Below, piece after piece: positions 1 to 6,544 of a DNA stretch of 8,534 bases. This stretch comes from an uncultured Gemmataceae bacterium (lineage in GTDB: Bacteria > Planctomycetota > Planctomycetia > Gemmatales > Gemmataceae): contig CAKZUU010000304.1 in the NCBI GenBank assembly GCA_937922175.1, forward strand, positions 1 to 8,534, given 5' to 3'. A program made the position numbers and the translations under genes. The number at the start of each line of letters is the position of its first letter. The stretch's first letter is position 1. The notes under the pieces are model-generated. The model was not told the DNA's origin, did not search any database, and saw only the letters and a program-made list of their open reading frames with translations.

Positions 1-340
1 GGGCCGGTTGCACACCCAGACTCATTTGATGCGGGAACTGGAGAAAATCCGTCGTGTCTTGAGCAAACAGATCGAAGGAGCTCCCCACGAGGTCCTGTTG
101 GTCATCGACGCCACCACCGGACAGAATGCCATCCAACAAGCGGAGTTGTTCTCCAAGTCCGTGCAGTGTACGGGAATCATTTTGACGAAGCTTGACGGCA
201 CCGCAAAAGGTGGGGCCATCTTCGCCATCAAACGGCGTCTCAACCTTCCGGTGAAATTCGTCGGCCTGGGCGAACAAATGGAGGATTTTGAGCCGTTCGA
301 CCCGGACCGCTACGTTGCCGCTCTATTTGAGCCCGCGTGA
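1..340 (+). CDS. ftsY: FtsY, signal recognition particle receptor (3' end only)
   Basis: This is the C-terminal part of the SRP-receptor GTPase, which docks ribosome-nascent chain-SRP complexes at the inner membrane for co-translational protein insertion. The reading frame is open from base 2, so the gene begins upstream of the window. Visible landmarks of the SRP GTPase G domain are the end of the G3 motif (GR, from DTAGR) at the left edge, then HEVLLVIDATTGQNA, the G4 specificity motif TKLD followed by GTAKGG (bases 185-214), and the closing segment PVKFVGLGEQMEDFEPFDPD near the C-terminus. The motif DATTGQNA together with the ending FDPDRYVAALF separates FtsY from its paralogue Ffh, which would continue into a methionine-rich M domain. 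The protein instead stops right after this segment, as FtsY does. Seen directly: motifs and stop. Missing: the N-terminal, Walker A and most of the NG region. Confidence 0.95.
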   Translation, partial: GRLHTQTHLMRELEKIRRVLSKQIEGAPHEVLLVIDATTGQNAIQQAELFSKSVQCTGIILTKLDGTAKGGAIFAIKRRLNLPVKFVGLGEQMEDFEPFDPDRYVAALFEPA

Positions 341-468
341 CCGTCAGTTCCTGGGGTCTTCTCCGAGCGACGGACAAGAGCAACGACGAACGCGCGATCA
401 CCGTCTGGGAGTTGGCTCGAAGTGTTCAATCGGCTCGCCGTCGGCGAACTCGATCGGTTTGGTTGCCT

Positions 469-497
469 TTGCGTTGCGGGGGGCGGCTTGATATGCT
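469..497 (+). promoter_or_regulatory. Candidate sigma-70-type promoter with extended -10 for the response regulator
   Basis: A TTGCGT hexamer (469-474) lies 17 bases before TATGCT (492-497), which is preceded by TG one base upstream (489-490), giving the extended -10 form TGaTATGCT. Matches to the consensus are 3/6 and 4/6. The site sits about 50 bases before the ATG at 548, a reasonable distance. It is weak by sequence alone and planctomycete promoter rules are poorly known, so it is only a candidate. Confidence 0.3.
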
Positions 498-533
498 GCC
501 ATTGTCGGAACCCCGCCTGAATAGCCCGCTTCC

Positions 534-538
534 GAGGA
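534..538 (+). promoter_or_regulatory. Ribosome-binding site of the response regulator
   Basis: GAGGA is placed 9 bases before the ATG at 548. It supports that start codon over any other in the frame. Confidence 0.6.
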
Positions 539-547
539 CTGCATCCC

Positions 548-949
548 ATGTCGGAAAAAAAGACGATCTTGATCGTGGATGACGACCGCGAGTTGGTGGA
601 CGCTTTGCGGGCGATGCTGGAGCGTCACGGTTTTTCGGTCCTTCACGCCCATGACGGGCACCAGGGCAAGCAGATGATTTACAACCACCGCCCCGCGCTG
701 GTCATTCTCGACATGATGATGCCCCGAATGGGCGGTTACCCGGTCTTAGAGCACTTCCGCGGGAAGGAGGCGCCACCCATCATCATGATTACGGCCAACG
801 AGGGCAGCCGACACAAAGCTTATGCGGAGTATCTCGGTGTCGTCGATTACATCCGCAAACCGTTCGCGATGGAGCGACTTTTGGAGTCAGTCCAAAAAGC
901 TCTGAATGGCCCCACGGAGGCCAATACGCCGAACGAGTCGGCCAACTGA
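548..949 (+). CDS. Receiver-only (CheY-like) response regulator
   Basis: This 133-residue protein consists of one phosphoacceptor REC domain (about residues 5-118) and a short polar tail (GPTEANTPNESAN). All receiver residues are in place: the acidic metal-binding cluster D11-D12-D13, the phosphorylated aspartate D55 in LVILDMMMP, the switch threonine T82 in MITAN, the switch aromatic Y101, and the invariant lysine K104 followed by P105. It should therefore accept phosphate from a histidine kinase and be phosphorylation-competent. There is no DNA-binding, GGDEF or other output domain, so it would act by protein-protein contact or in a phosphorelay. No kinase is encoded beside it, so its partner is unknown. 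GAGGA at 534-538 supports the ATG used here. It is co-directional with ftsY and the next gene, but shared function is not evident. Family call is certain; pathway is not. Confidence 0.95.
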   Translation: MSEKKTILIVDDDRELVDALRAMLERHGFSVLHAHDGHQGKQMIYNHRPALVILDMMMPRMGGYPVLEHFRGKEAPPIIMITANEGSRHKAYAEYLGVVDYIRKPFAMERLLESVQKALNGPTEANTPNESAN

Positions 950-1045
950 TGCGCTGCCGGTGCGGTGCGGCGGGATTCGTCGAGCTTTCGAGGTCGAATG
1001 GAACGTCGCTCAACCGATCGAATCCGTTTCCCTGGGATCGACGCC

Positions 1046-1105
1046 ATGCGAGTCGCTCTTTTCGTCGCGTTCACCCCCCTGGTGATCGTGGTTCCCTCAA
1101 CGGCC
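1046..1105 (+). other. Sec-type signal peptide of the DUF4159 protein
   Basis: The residues MRVALFVAFTPLVIVVPSTA have one arginine, a hydrophobic core of about 14 residues, and a small-residue cleavage site STA before QPQ (Ser at -3, Ala at -1). There is no lipobox cysteine, so the protein should be released to the periplasm rather than lipid-anchored. This is the main reason for preferring the ATG at 1046 as start. Confidence 0.7.
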
Positions 1106-3346
1106 CAGCCACAAGGGCGCGAACGGGAACAACTTGTTGACCAAGTCAAAAACGCGATCGATCGCGGCGTTGCGTATCTCCGCCGCAACCAGTCCGCTCG
1201 CGGCGATTGGGAAAAAGGTGGCGTCATCGGCATTGGAGTCATCAGTGGTGGACAAAGCTGTCTGGCAATGCTCGCTCTCCTTAATTCCGGTGTCCCCCCA
1301 AAGGATCCCGTCATCCAGTCCGGACTTGAATATGTTCGCAAAATCCCGCAGGTGGGGACATATGTGGTTGCCCTCCAGACGATGGTCCTCGCCGAGGTCA
1401 ACGATCCACGTGACCAGCCCCAGATTCAAAGCAATGTCAATTGGCTTCTCAACGCCATGAGACCAGGATTCGCCGGCTGGAGCTACGGACCCGGACTGGA
1501 TGGCGGCGGCGATTTTTCCAACACACAGTATGCTCTCCTGGGGTTGCAGGCGGGCAAGCAAGCTGGTGTGAGAATCCCGGATGCGGCCTGGAAGGTGATT
1601 CTTGATTTGTACAAACTTTCCCAGTCGGGAGATGGTGCCTGGGGGTATACCGTCGGTGATCCCAATCCCCGGCTGACGATGACCTTGGCCGGGTTCTGCG
1701 GACTGCACATCGCCGGTCTGGAACTGAAAAAAGGGCGACAAAGGTTGAACCGCGAAACCGGTGTTGCCGAACGATGTGGCGAGTACGAAGAAGATCCGTT
1801 CATCGAAAAGACCCTGCGTTGGCTCGCTCGACCCGGTCATTTCGGGTATGAATTGGCGAACCACATGTATTACAACATCTACGGCGTCGAGCGAGCCGGA
1901 CGCCTCTCCGGTCGACGATTTCTCGCCGGCCGAGACTGGTATCGCGAGGGTTGTGAGTTCCTCATCCGCAAGCAACAGCGCGATGGTTCTTGGAACGGAG
2001 GCGCCTTTGATGGGGGCACCATCGGGGCCACCTCGTTTGCCCTTCTGTTCCTAAGCAAAGGCCGAACCCCAGTTCTCATCAGCAAATTGGCCTGGGGAAC
2101 CGACGGCTGGAACAACAAGCATCATGACATGAAACACGTCGTCGAATTCTGTAGTCGAGAGCTCTTCCAAAAAGCCCCTCTCGGCTGGCAGATCTTCGAT
2201 TGCCGCAAAGCAGACCCCAATCGCATCCGACAAGAAGCCGCTGAGCTGTTGCAGTCGCCGATCGTCTATTTGAACGGTCATGAAGCCCCGAGATTCACCG
2301 ACGTTCAGAAAGAGATCGTGAAAAAATACCTCCAAGAAGGTGGCTTTCTCCTGGCTGAGGCGTGTTGCGGCAGCACCGATTTCACGCAGGGGTTCCGCGA
2401 ACTGATGCGGGAACTTTTTGACAAGGAGATGGTTCCGGTCGCGGCAGATCATCCGGTCTACCATTCGTATGTCCCCTTCAAACCGAACGAGGCGGCACAA
2501 TTCCCGCTCGAACGTCTGGATTTGGGATGCAAAACTGTCGTCATCCTCGCGACTCGACCGTTGGCCGGTTGGTGGGAAGAAAATCTTTCCAACGAAGCGA
2601 AGGGACTGATCGCATTCCGCTTAGCTGCCAATATCGTGGCTTACGCCACCAACATGGAACGACCCAAGCCCAAACTGACCGGCGTCGAGATCGCCGACGA
2701 TGCCGTCGAAATCAAACGAGCACGAAATTTCCTGGAGGTCGGGCAGATCCGACATGGGGGCGATTGGGAACCTGCCCCCAACGCGATGCGTCACCTGATG
2801 GCCTATTTGCGTCAAACCCACAAACTCGACGTTTCGTTGGCGAAAACCGACGTCCGCCCCGCACACCCTGAGTTGTTTCACCACGGTTTCCTGTACATGC
2901 ACGGCCGAGGACCATTTGAATTCGACGCGGCCGCCCTGAAGAATCTTCGCGCCCACCTGACCACGGGCGGCCTACTACTTGCCGATGCCTGTTGCGGATC
3001 GGAGGAGTTCGACAAGTCTTTCCGCGAGGCGATCCGAGGGGTGTTCCCGGATGCCCAACTCGTCCCCATCCCCACGAGCGATGAGCTCTACAGCGCGGAC
3101 CTGAACGGCCTGCCGATTCGCGAGGTCCGCTGCCGCCGCCGCGACAATGGGCGCACTTCGGATTTGCGGGTGGTCAAGCCGGAACTGGAAGGAGTTCGTC
3201 AGGGCGATCGCTGGGTGGTCATTTACAGCAAGTACGACTTGGGTTGCGCCTTGGAGAAGCACGCCTCCAGCGATTGCCTGGGGCACGATCATGAGAGCGC
3301 CTTACGTCTGGCGTCGGCCGCAGTCCTATACTACTTGCGACATTAA
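1046..3346 (+). CDS. Secreted alpha/alpha-repeat (squalene-cyclase-like) protein with two DUF4159 domains
   Basis: Predicted exported protein of 766 residues. Residues 1-20 form a signal peptide. Residues about 28-340 resemble prenyltransferase/squalene-oxidase repeats: amphipathic helices with QW-like turns such as DGAWGY (196-201) and QQRDGSWNG (310-318). I see no DxDD or DCTAE cyclase motif, so a scaffold or binding role is likelier than terpene cyclisation. Residues about 348-533 and 559-766 are two DUF4159 domains, a family of GATase-like fold with unknown function. Both copies carry the block GG(F/L)LLA(E/D)ACCGS (432-443 and 641-652), and the second ends with the family-typical YDLGCALE. 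Start choice: ATG 1046 gives a clean signal peptide and has GGGA 8 bases upstream. ATG 998 (GAGG 4 bases upstream) and GTG 965 are in-frame alternatives adding 16 or 27 residues. Domain calls are solid; the function is unknown. Confidence 0.85.
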   Translation: MRVALFVAFTPLVIVVPSTAQPQGREREQLVDQVKNAIDRGVAYLRRNQSARGDWEKGGVIGIGVISGGQSCLAMLALLNSGVPPKDPVIQSGLEYVRKIPQVGTYVVALQTMVLAEVNDPRDQPQIQSNVNWLLNAMRPGFAGWSYGPGLDGGGDFSNTQYALLGLQAGKQAGVRIPDAAWKVILDLYKLSQSGDGAWGYTVGDPNPRLTMTLAGFCGLHIAGLELKKGRQRLNRETGVAERCGEYEEDPFIEKTLRWLARPGHFGYELANHMYYNIYGVERAGRLSGRRFLAGRDWYREGCEFLIRKQQRDGSWNGGAFDGGTIGATSFALLFLSKGRTPVLISKLAWGTDGWNNKHHDMKHVVEFCSRELFQKAPLGWQIFDCRKADPNRIRQEAAELLQSPIVYLNGHEAPRFTDVQKEIVKKYLQEGGFLLAEACCGSTDFTQGFRELMRELFDKEMVPVAADHPVYHSYVPFKPNEAAQFPLERLDLGCKTVVILATRPLAGWWEENLSNEAKGLIAFRLAANIVAYATNMERPKPKLTGVEIADDAVEIKRARNFLEVGQIRHGGDWEPAPNAMRHLMAYLRQTHKLDVSLAKTDVRPAHPELFHHGFLYMHGRGPFEFDAAALKNLRAHLTTGGLLLADACCGSEEFDKSFREAIRGVFPDAQLVPIPTSDELYSADLNGLPIREVRCRRRDNGRTSDLRVVKPELEGVRQGDRWVVIYSKYDLGCALEKHASSDCLGHDHESALRLASAAVLYYLRH
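2087..2644 (+). repeat. DUF4159 domain, copy 1 of an intragenic duplication
   Basis: Protein-level repeat unit. It starts at KLAWGTDGWNNKHHDMKHVV, which aligns with HGGDWEPAPNAMRHLM of copy 2, passes through YLNGHE, GGFLLAEACCGS and FRELMRELF, and ends at FRLAANIVAYA. The C-terminal motif of copy 2 (YDLGCALE) is replaced here by RPLAGWWE, so this copy is the more diverged. The repeat is visible in the protein, not as near-identical DNA, which implies an old duplication. Confidence 0.7.
2720..3343 (+). repeat. DUF4159 domain, copy 2 of an intragenic duplication
   Basis: This second unit keeps the family-typical features: RHGGDW near its start, YMHGRGPFEF, GGLLLADACCGS, FREAIRGVF, and the ending VVIYSKYDLGCALEKH, then HDHESALRLASAAVLYYLR. 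The Cys-Cys-Gly-Ser block lies exactly 209 residues after that of copy 1. Confidence 0.75.
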
Positions 3347-3370
3347 GTTTCCCCGAGCGATCCATCGACC

Positions 3371-3375
3371 GGAGG
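3371..3375 (+). promoter_or_regulatory. Ribosome-binding site of argJ
   Basis: GGAGG lies 9 bases before the ATG at 3385, the strongest Shine-Dalgarno match in the left half of the window. It fixes the argJ start, 38 bases after the previous stop codon. Confidence 0.65.
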
Positions 3376-3384
3376 TCGTCTGCC

Positions 3385-4566
3385 ATGCCGACGTGGCCGA
3401 TCCCTGACGGCTATCGTTTCGCCGGAGTCGTGAGCCGACTTCGTGCAGAACCTGATCGTCGTGACCTGGCCCTGATCGTGAGTGACCGCCCGGCGGCCTG
3501 TGCGGGAGTTTTCACCCAGAATCGTGTGGCAGCCGCCCCCGTTCACCTTTGCCGGCAGCGCCTGCCGCGGCCGGATGCCCGAGGTGTCGTGATCTGCTCC
3601 GGGAACGCCAACGCCTGCACCGGCGAGCAAGGATTCCAAGACGCCTGCCGAATGGCTCAGATCGTCGCCCGCGGGATCGGTTGTCCCGAGGAACAGATTC
3701 TCGTAGCCTCCACAGGCGTGATTGGTCGCCCGCTGCCCATGCCGATTCTCGAGGCCGGGATTCCACGTGCCGTCGAAGAACTACGTCACACAAGCGAGGG
3801 CGTCGAAAACGTCGCGCGAGCCATTTTGACAACGGATACGGTGATCAAAGTTTCGGATCGTGTCTTGAGTCTGGGGAACCACCTGTTGGGAATCGCCAAG
3901 GGAGCAGCCATGATCGGGCCGAACCTCGCCACGATGCTGGCTTTTCTCATGTCCGACGCCGCGGTTCGTCTGGATGATCTGCAAACCATCCTGCGTCGGG
4001 CAGTGGACCGCTCGTTCAATCGAATCAGCGTCGAGGGACATACCAGCACCAACGATACGGTGCTGTTATTGGCGAACGGTTCGGGGCCGGCTCTGTCGGG
4101 TCCGGGTCTGGCGGAGTTTGCCGCCGCCGTCGAAGATGTCTGCATCGAATTAGCCCAAGCGATCGCGCGCGATGCCGAGGGAGCTCAGCATCTCATCACG
4201 ATTCAAGTCGAGGGCTGTCAGGACGAGGCGGAGGCGGCCCAAATCGCCAAAACGGTCGCGCAGAGCGCTCTGGTGAAGACGGCCATTTATGGTGCCGACC
4301 CCAATTGGGGTCGCATCGTCTCGGCAGCCGGCTATGCGGGGGTGCCTTTCGACGAGTCGGAACTGTCGCTCTGGTTGGGCGATCTGCTGATGTATCGTCA
4401 GGGCACGCCGATCCCCTTTGATGCGGCCTCCGCGTCGAACTATCTTCGTCAGCATCGAGAGATCACTCTCCGCTTGAAGCTCTCTCGTGGCTCAGGGAGC
4501 TGCACTTTTTGGACCTGCGATCTCACACCCGAGTATGTCCGACTCAATGCCGATTACACCACCTAA
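3385..4566 (+). CDS. argJ: ArgJ, glutamate N-acetyltransferase / amino-acid acetyltransferase
   Basis: ArgJ is a cytoplasmic enzyme of arginine biosynthesis. It transfers acetyl from N-acetylornithine to glutamate, releasing ornithine and recycling the acetyl group; some members also use acetyl-CoA. The protein is 393 residues, a usual length. Landmarks are FAGVFTQN-type N-terminal sequence (CAGVFTQNRVAAAP, 39-52), SGNANACTG (72-80), oxyanion-hole motif STGVIGRPLPM (109-119), TTDT (149-152), the self-cleavage site PNLATML (179-185) with T183 as predicted nucleophile at the beta-chain N-terminus, TSTNDTVLLLANG (220-232), GADPNWGRI (303-311), and the C-terminal signature LTPEYVRLNADYTT. The precursor should cleave between A182 and T183 into alpha and beta chains. 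Small departures are KGAAMIGPN where KGSGMI.PN is usual, and EGHTSTND where (D/E)GDTSTND is usual; neither removes the nucleophile. No other arg genes are adjacent. Whether it is mono- or bifunctional cannot be read from sequence. Confidence 0.96.
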   Translation: MPTWPIPDGYRFAGVVSRLRAEPDRRDLALIVSDRPAACAGVFTQNRVAAAPVHLCRQRLPRPDARGVVICSGNANACTGEQGFQDACRMAQIVARGIGCPEEQILVASTGVIGRPLPMPILEAGIPRAVEELRHTSEGVENVARAILTTDTVIKVSDRVLSLGNHLLGIAKGAAMIGPNLATMLAFLMSDAAVRLDDLQTILRRAVDRSFNRISVEGHTSTNDTVLLLANGSGPALSGPGLAEFAAAVEDVCIELAQAIARDAEGAQHLITIQVEGCQDEAEAAQIAKTVAQSALVKTAIYGADPNWGRIVSAAGYAGVPFDESELSLWLGDLLMYRQGTPIPFDAASASNYLRQHREITLRLKLSRGSGSCTFWTCDLTPEYVRLNADYTT

Positions 4567-4587
4567 CAAACGGTCGCTGTCGGCAGC

Positions 4588-4593
4588 TATCAT
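4588..4593 (+). promoter_or_regulatory. Possible -10 element upstream of the ABC operon
   Basis: TATCAT matches the -10 consensus at 5 of 6 positions and lies in the 41-base gap before the first ATPase. No good -35 hexamer is found 15-18 bases upstream. If used, transcription would begin only about 8 bases before the ATG at 4608, giving a nearly leaderless message, or about 44 bases before the alternative ATG at 4644. Weak candidate. Confidence 0.2.
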
Positions 4594-4607
4594 AGTAACC
4601 CCATGAC

Positions 4608-5594
4608 ATGAAGGGACGTCAAATCCTCGACACTTCGCCACCCATGTTACCCGAATCTGGCTCGGAATTCTTGATCGAACTTCACGGCGTGACGCATCGG
4701 TACGGTCGCATGACTGCCTTGCGCGATGTCACGCTGCAAATCCCGCCAGGTCGGATTGGTCTGTTAGGTCCCAACGGAGCCGGCAAATCAACCTTATTGA
4801 AAATCTTGATGGGTCTCATCGTCCCAACACAAGGCCGAGGACGAATCCTTCAGCACGATCTGATCGCGGGTCGAGGTACGGGGAACTGGAGATTGCGGCA
4901 ACAGATCGGTTTCATGCCTGAGGCCGATGCGTTGGTTCCCGGAATGAAAGGTGTCGAATACGTCGCCTTGGCCGGAGAACTCGTCGGTATGCCCCGACGA
5001 CAGGCCCAACGCCGAGCCCATGAAATCCTCACGTATCTCGAACTTGAGGATGCTCGTTATCGCAAACTCGAGGAATACTCGACGGGCATGAAACAACGGC
5101 TGAAGCTGGCACAAGCTCTCGTCCATGATCCCCCCGTTTTGTTACTTGATGAACCCACCAGCGCCTTAGATCCCGCGGGCCGCTCCGCCATGCTGCGGTT
5201 GCTGCTGCAAATGGGCCGCGATTTCGGCAAATCGCTGCTGCTGTCCACACATCTTTTGGGCGATGTCGAGCAGGTGTGCGAACGGGTCGTGATCCTGTTC
5301 AGCGGAGAGGTGCGCGGACAGGGAGCCGTCCGTGAGCTATGCTCTCGTCGACATGACCGTTACCGACTGCAAATTCAAGGCGACGCACGAGCATTTCTCG
5401 AGGAACTCCGGCAAGAAGGCGTCGAAATCACTTCCGAAAATGGACGGGGCGAAATTCGCGTTGTCGTTCCCCGCGATTGGCAAACACGAAATTTCTTCCT
5501 GCTCGCCGACCATCATGACGTCTTGATCCGCGGTATGATTCGCGATGATGAATCCTTAGAAGAGTTGTTCTACCGGATGGTGAACCTGCCATGA
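4608..5594 (+). CDS. ABC transporter ATP-binding protein (first ATPase of operon)
   Basis: This 328-residue cytoplasmic nucleotide-binding subunit belongs to an ABC-2-type (CcmA/NatA-like) transporter. The domain starts at LIELHGVTHRYG (22-33). Walker A is GPNGAGKST (54-62). The Q-loop reads IGFMPE, with E105 where Gln is standard, a substitution common in this subfamily. The signature is YSTGMKQR (157-164), Walker B with catalytic Glu is VLLLDEPT (177-184), the D-loop is SALDP (185-189) and the switch His is H215 in STH. Residues about 250-325 form a C-terminal extension of the DUF4162 type found in such exporters. It is catalytically complete. The start at 4608 lacks a clear ribosome-binding site; ATG 4644 (residue 13) is a real alternative and leaves the domain intact. 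The gene overlaps the permease by 4 bases (ATGA), indicating translational coupling. The substrate is not determinable. Confidence 0.93.
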   Translation: MKGRQILDTSPPMLPESGSEFLIELHGVTHRYGRMTALRDVTLQIPPGRIGLLGPNGAGKSTLLKILMGLIVPTQGRGRILQHDLIAGRGTGNWRLRQQIGFMPEADALVPGMKGVEYVALAGELVGMPRRQAQRRAHEILTYLELEDARYRKLEEYSTGMKQRLKLAQALVHDPPVLLLDEPTSALDPAGRSAMLRLLLQMGRDFGKSLLLSTHLLGDVEQVCERVVILFSGEVRGQGAVRELCSRRHDRYRLQIQGDARAFLEELRQEGVEITSENGRGEIRVVVPRDWQTRNFFLLADHHDVLIRGMIRDDESLEELFYRMVNLP

Positions 5595-6544
5595 ATGCCC
5601 CTTCCTCGCCCGTCATCCTTTTGGGTTACCGTCCTTGGCGAGGAGCGCTTCGGGGACCTTGGTACGGGATGTGGGCCATCGCTCGCAGTTCCTTGTTTCT
5701 GCTGCTCCGCCGAAAGATGTTCTGGGCGCTTTATGGCGTCAGCGCGATGGTGTTCCTTCTTTTCTTCTACGGGCAATACCTGCACTCGTGGCTGCAAACA
5801 CAAATCCCCGACGAACCAATCCGCTTAGGCTCCGGGATGGTCGGGGCGACAGTCAAACCCAAAGAACTCATCGATATTTTCCGCAAGATTCTGCATTTGG
5901 ACGGCTCCGGTTACACATTCCGCAACTTCATCAAGTTTGAGTCGCAAATCGTGATGATCGTCCTGGCACTGGCCGGGGCGGTTCTGATCGGCAATGACTT
6001 TCGCTTCGGGAGTTTGCCATTCTATCTCTCTAAGCCGTTGCACCGCTGGCACTATCTGGGAGGTAAATTCCTCGCCGTCGGGATCCTGATCAACCTGATG
6101 ATCACCCTCCCTGCCGTCCTTCTCTTCGTCGAATATGGGTTTATCGACAGTTGGGACTACTACTGGGACTCGATTCATCTGCTCGTCGGGATTGTGATCT
6201 TTGGTGCCCTCATCACGATTGTTTTGGGGCTTCTGTTGCTAGCGACCGCAACGTGGCTGAGACGGACCATGCCCATCATTATGGTGTGGACGACGTTGTT
6301 CGTGTTCTCAGGCGGACTGAGCGATCTCCTCGTCATCAGTTTCCGATTGGATTCCCGATGGCGGCTGATCGATATATGGAACAATCTCTATTTGGTGGGC
6401 AACTGGTGCTTGCAGATGGACCCCGCGACCATTCCGACACCGTTTCAACCTCGATATTCGGAAGCGGCGGCGGTTCTGGTCGTCGTCTGCTTGGCATGTT
6501 TCGCGTATTTAAATCGCCGACTCCAAGCCGTGGAGGTCGCATGA
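5591..6544 (+). CDS. ABC-2-type transporter permease, six membrane segments
   Basis: This 317-residue integral inner-membrane protein lies between two ATPase genes. Hydrophobic segments are at about residues 44-60, 119-134, 160-181, 195-220, 225-250 and 291-307, giving six helices, as in ABC-2 permeases. A hydrophilic loop of about 58 residues (61-118) separates the first two, larger than in minimal members, and probably lies outside. The segment DFRFGSLPFYLSKPLHRWHYLGGKF (split at about 136-160) matches the type of cytoplasmic coupling motif seen in ABC-2 permeases, where G(T/S)L..LLS.P..R is common. The ATG overlaps the stop of the first ATPase (ATGA), and its own TGA overlaps the ATG of the second ATPase. 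An in-frame alternative start would be hard to justify. ABC-2 permeases usually work as dimers; here a homodimer served by one or both ATPases is inferred. The cargo is unknown. Confidence 0.88.
   Translation: MNAPSSPVILLGYRPWRGALRGPWYGMWAIARSSLFLLLRRKMFWALYGVSAMVFLLFFYGQYLHSWLQTQIPDEPIRLGSGMVGATVKPKELIDIFRKILHLDGSGYTFRNFIKFESQIVMIVLALAGAVLIGNDFRFGSLPFYLSKPLHRWHYLGGKFLAVGILINLMITLPAVLLFVEYGFIDSWDYYWDSIHLLVGIVIFGALITIVLGLLLLATATWLRRTMPIIMVWTTLFVFSGGLSDLLVISFRLDSRWRLIDIWNNLYLVGNWCLQMDPATIPTPFQPRYSEAAAVLVVVCLACFAYLNRRLQAVEVA
6532..6536 (+). promoter_or_regulatory. Ribosome-binding site of the second ATPase
   Basis: GGAGG lies inside the last codons of the permease gene, 4 bases before the ATG at 6541. 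It decides the start of the second ATPase in a frame that is open for another 390 bases upstream. Confidence 0.6.

Larger units (their letters stand above)
341..547. other. Intergenic region between ftsY and response regulator
   Basis: This 207-base gap holds no convincing gene. A GTG-initiated frame beginning at 337 runs through it into the next gene, but it has no ribosome-binding site and an arginine/serine-rich composition without recognisable motifs. Visible small structures are a perfect 5-bp stem with 3-base loop (TCGCC-GTC-GGCGA, 435-447) lacking a following T-run, and a weak extended -10 promoter candidate at 469-497. The GAGGA at 534-538 is the ribosome-binding site of the downstream gene. 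Confidence 0.6.

Noticed and set aside
435..447. Perfect 5-bp stem with 3-base loop (TCGCC-GTC-GGCGA) as an ftsY terminator
   Set aside because: Stem is short and no T-run follows; it also lies about 95 bases after the stop. In GC-rich sequence such stems arise by chance.
341..547. Small SRP RNA gene next to ftsY
   Set aside because: The conserved SRP RNA apical motif (GGAAGCAGC-like) and its pairing were looked for and not found.
337..582. Open frame of 81 codons starting with GTG at the end of ftsY and running into the response regulator
   Set aside because: No ribosome-binding site, arginine/serine-rich translation without motifs, and it overlaps the well-supported start of the response regulator in another frame.
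1097..1975. Minus-strand open frame of 292 codons inside the DUF4159 gene
   Set aside because: Shadow of the plus-strand gene, which has a signal peptide, repeats and domain matches; the antisense translation shows none.
3327..3332. TATACT (5/6 match to a -10 box) as an argJ promoter
   Set aside because: It lies inside the DUF4159 coding end and has no acceptable -35 hexamer at 16-18 bases; the best upstream TTACGT is 19 bases away with poor match.
4576..4587. Hairpin GCTG-TCGG-CAGC after argJ as an intrinsic terminator
   Set aside because: Only 4 base pairs, no T-run, and flanking bases do not extend the stem.
6151..6540. Upstream extension of the second ATPase frame by 130 codons, suggesting a fusion protein
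   Set aside because: It lies wholly within the permease gene in another frame, shows no hydrophobic or domain pattern, and the ATG at 6541 has its own GGAGG and the ATGA coupling overlap.
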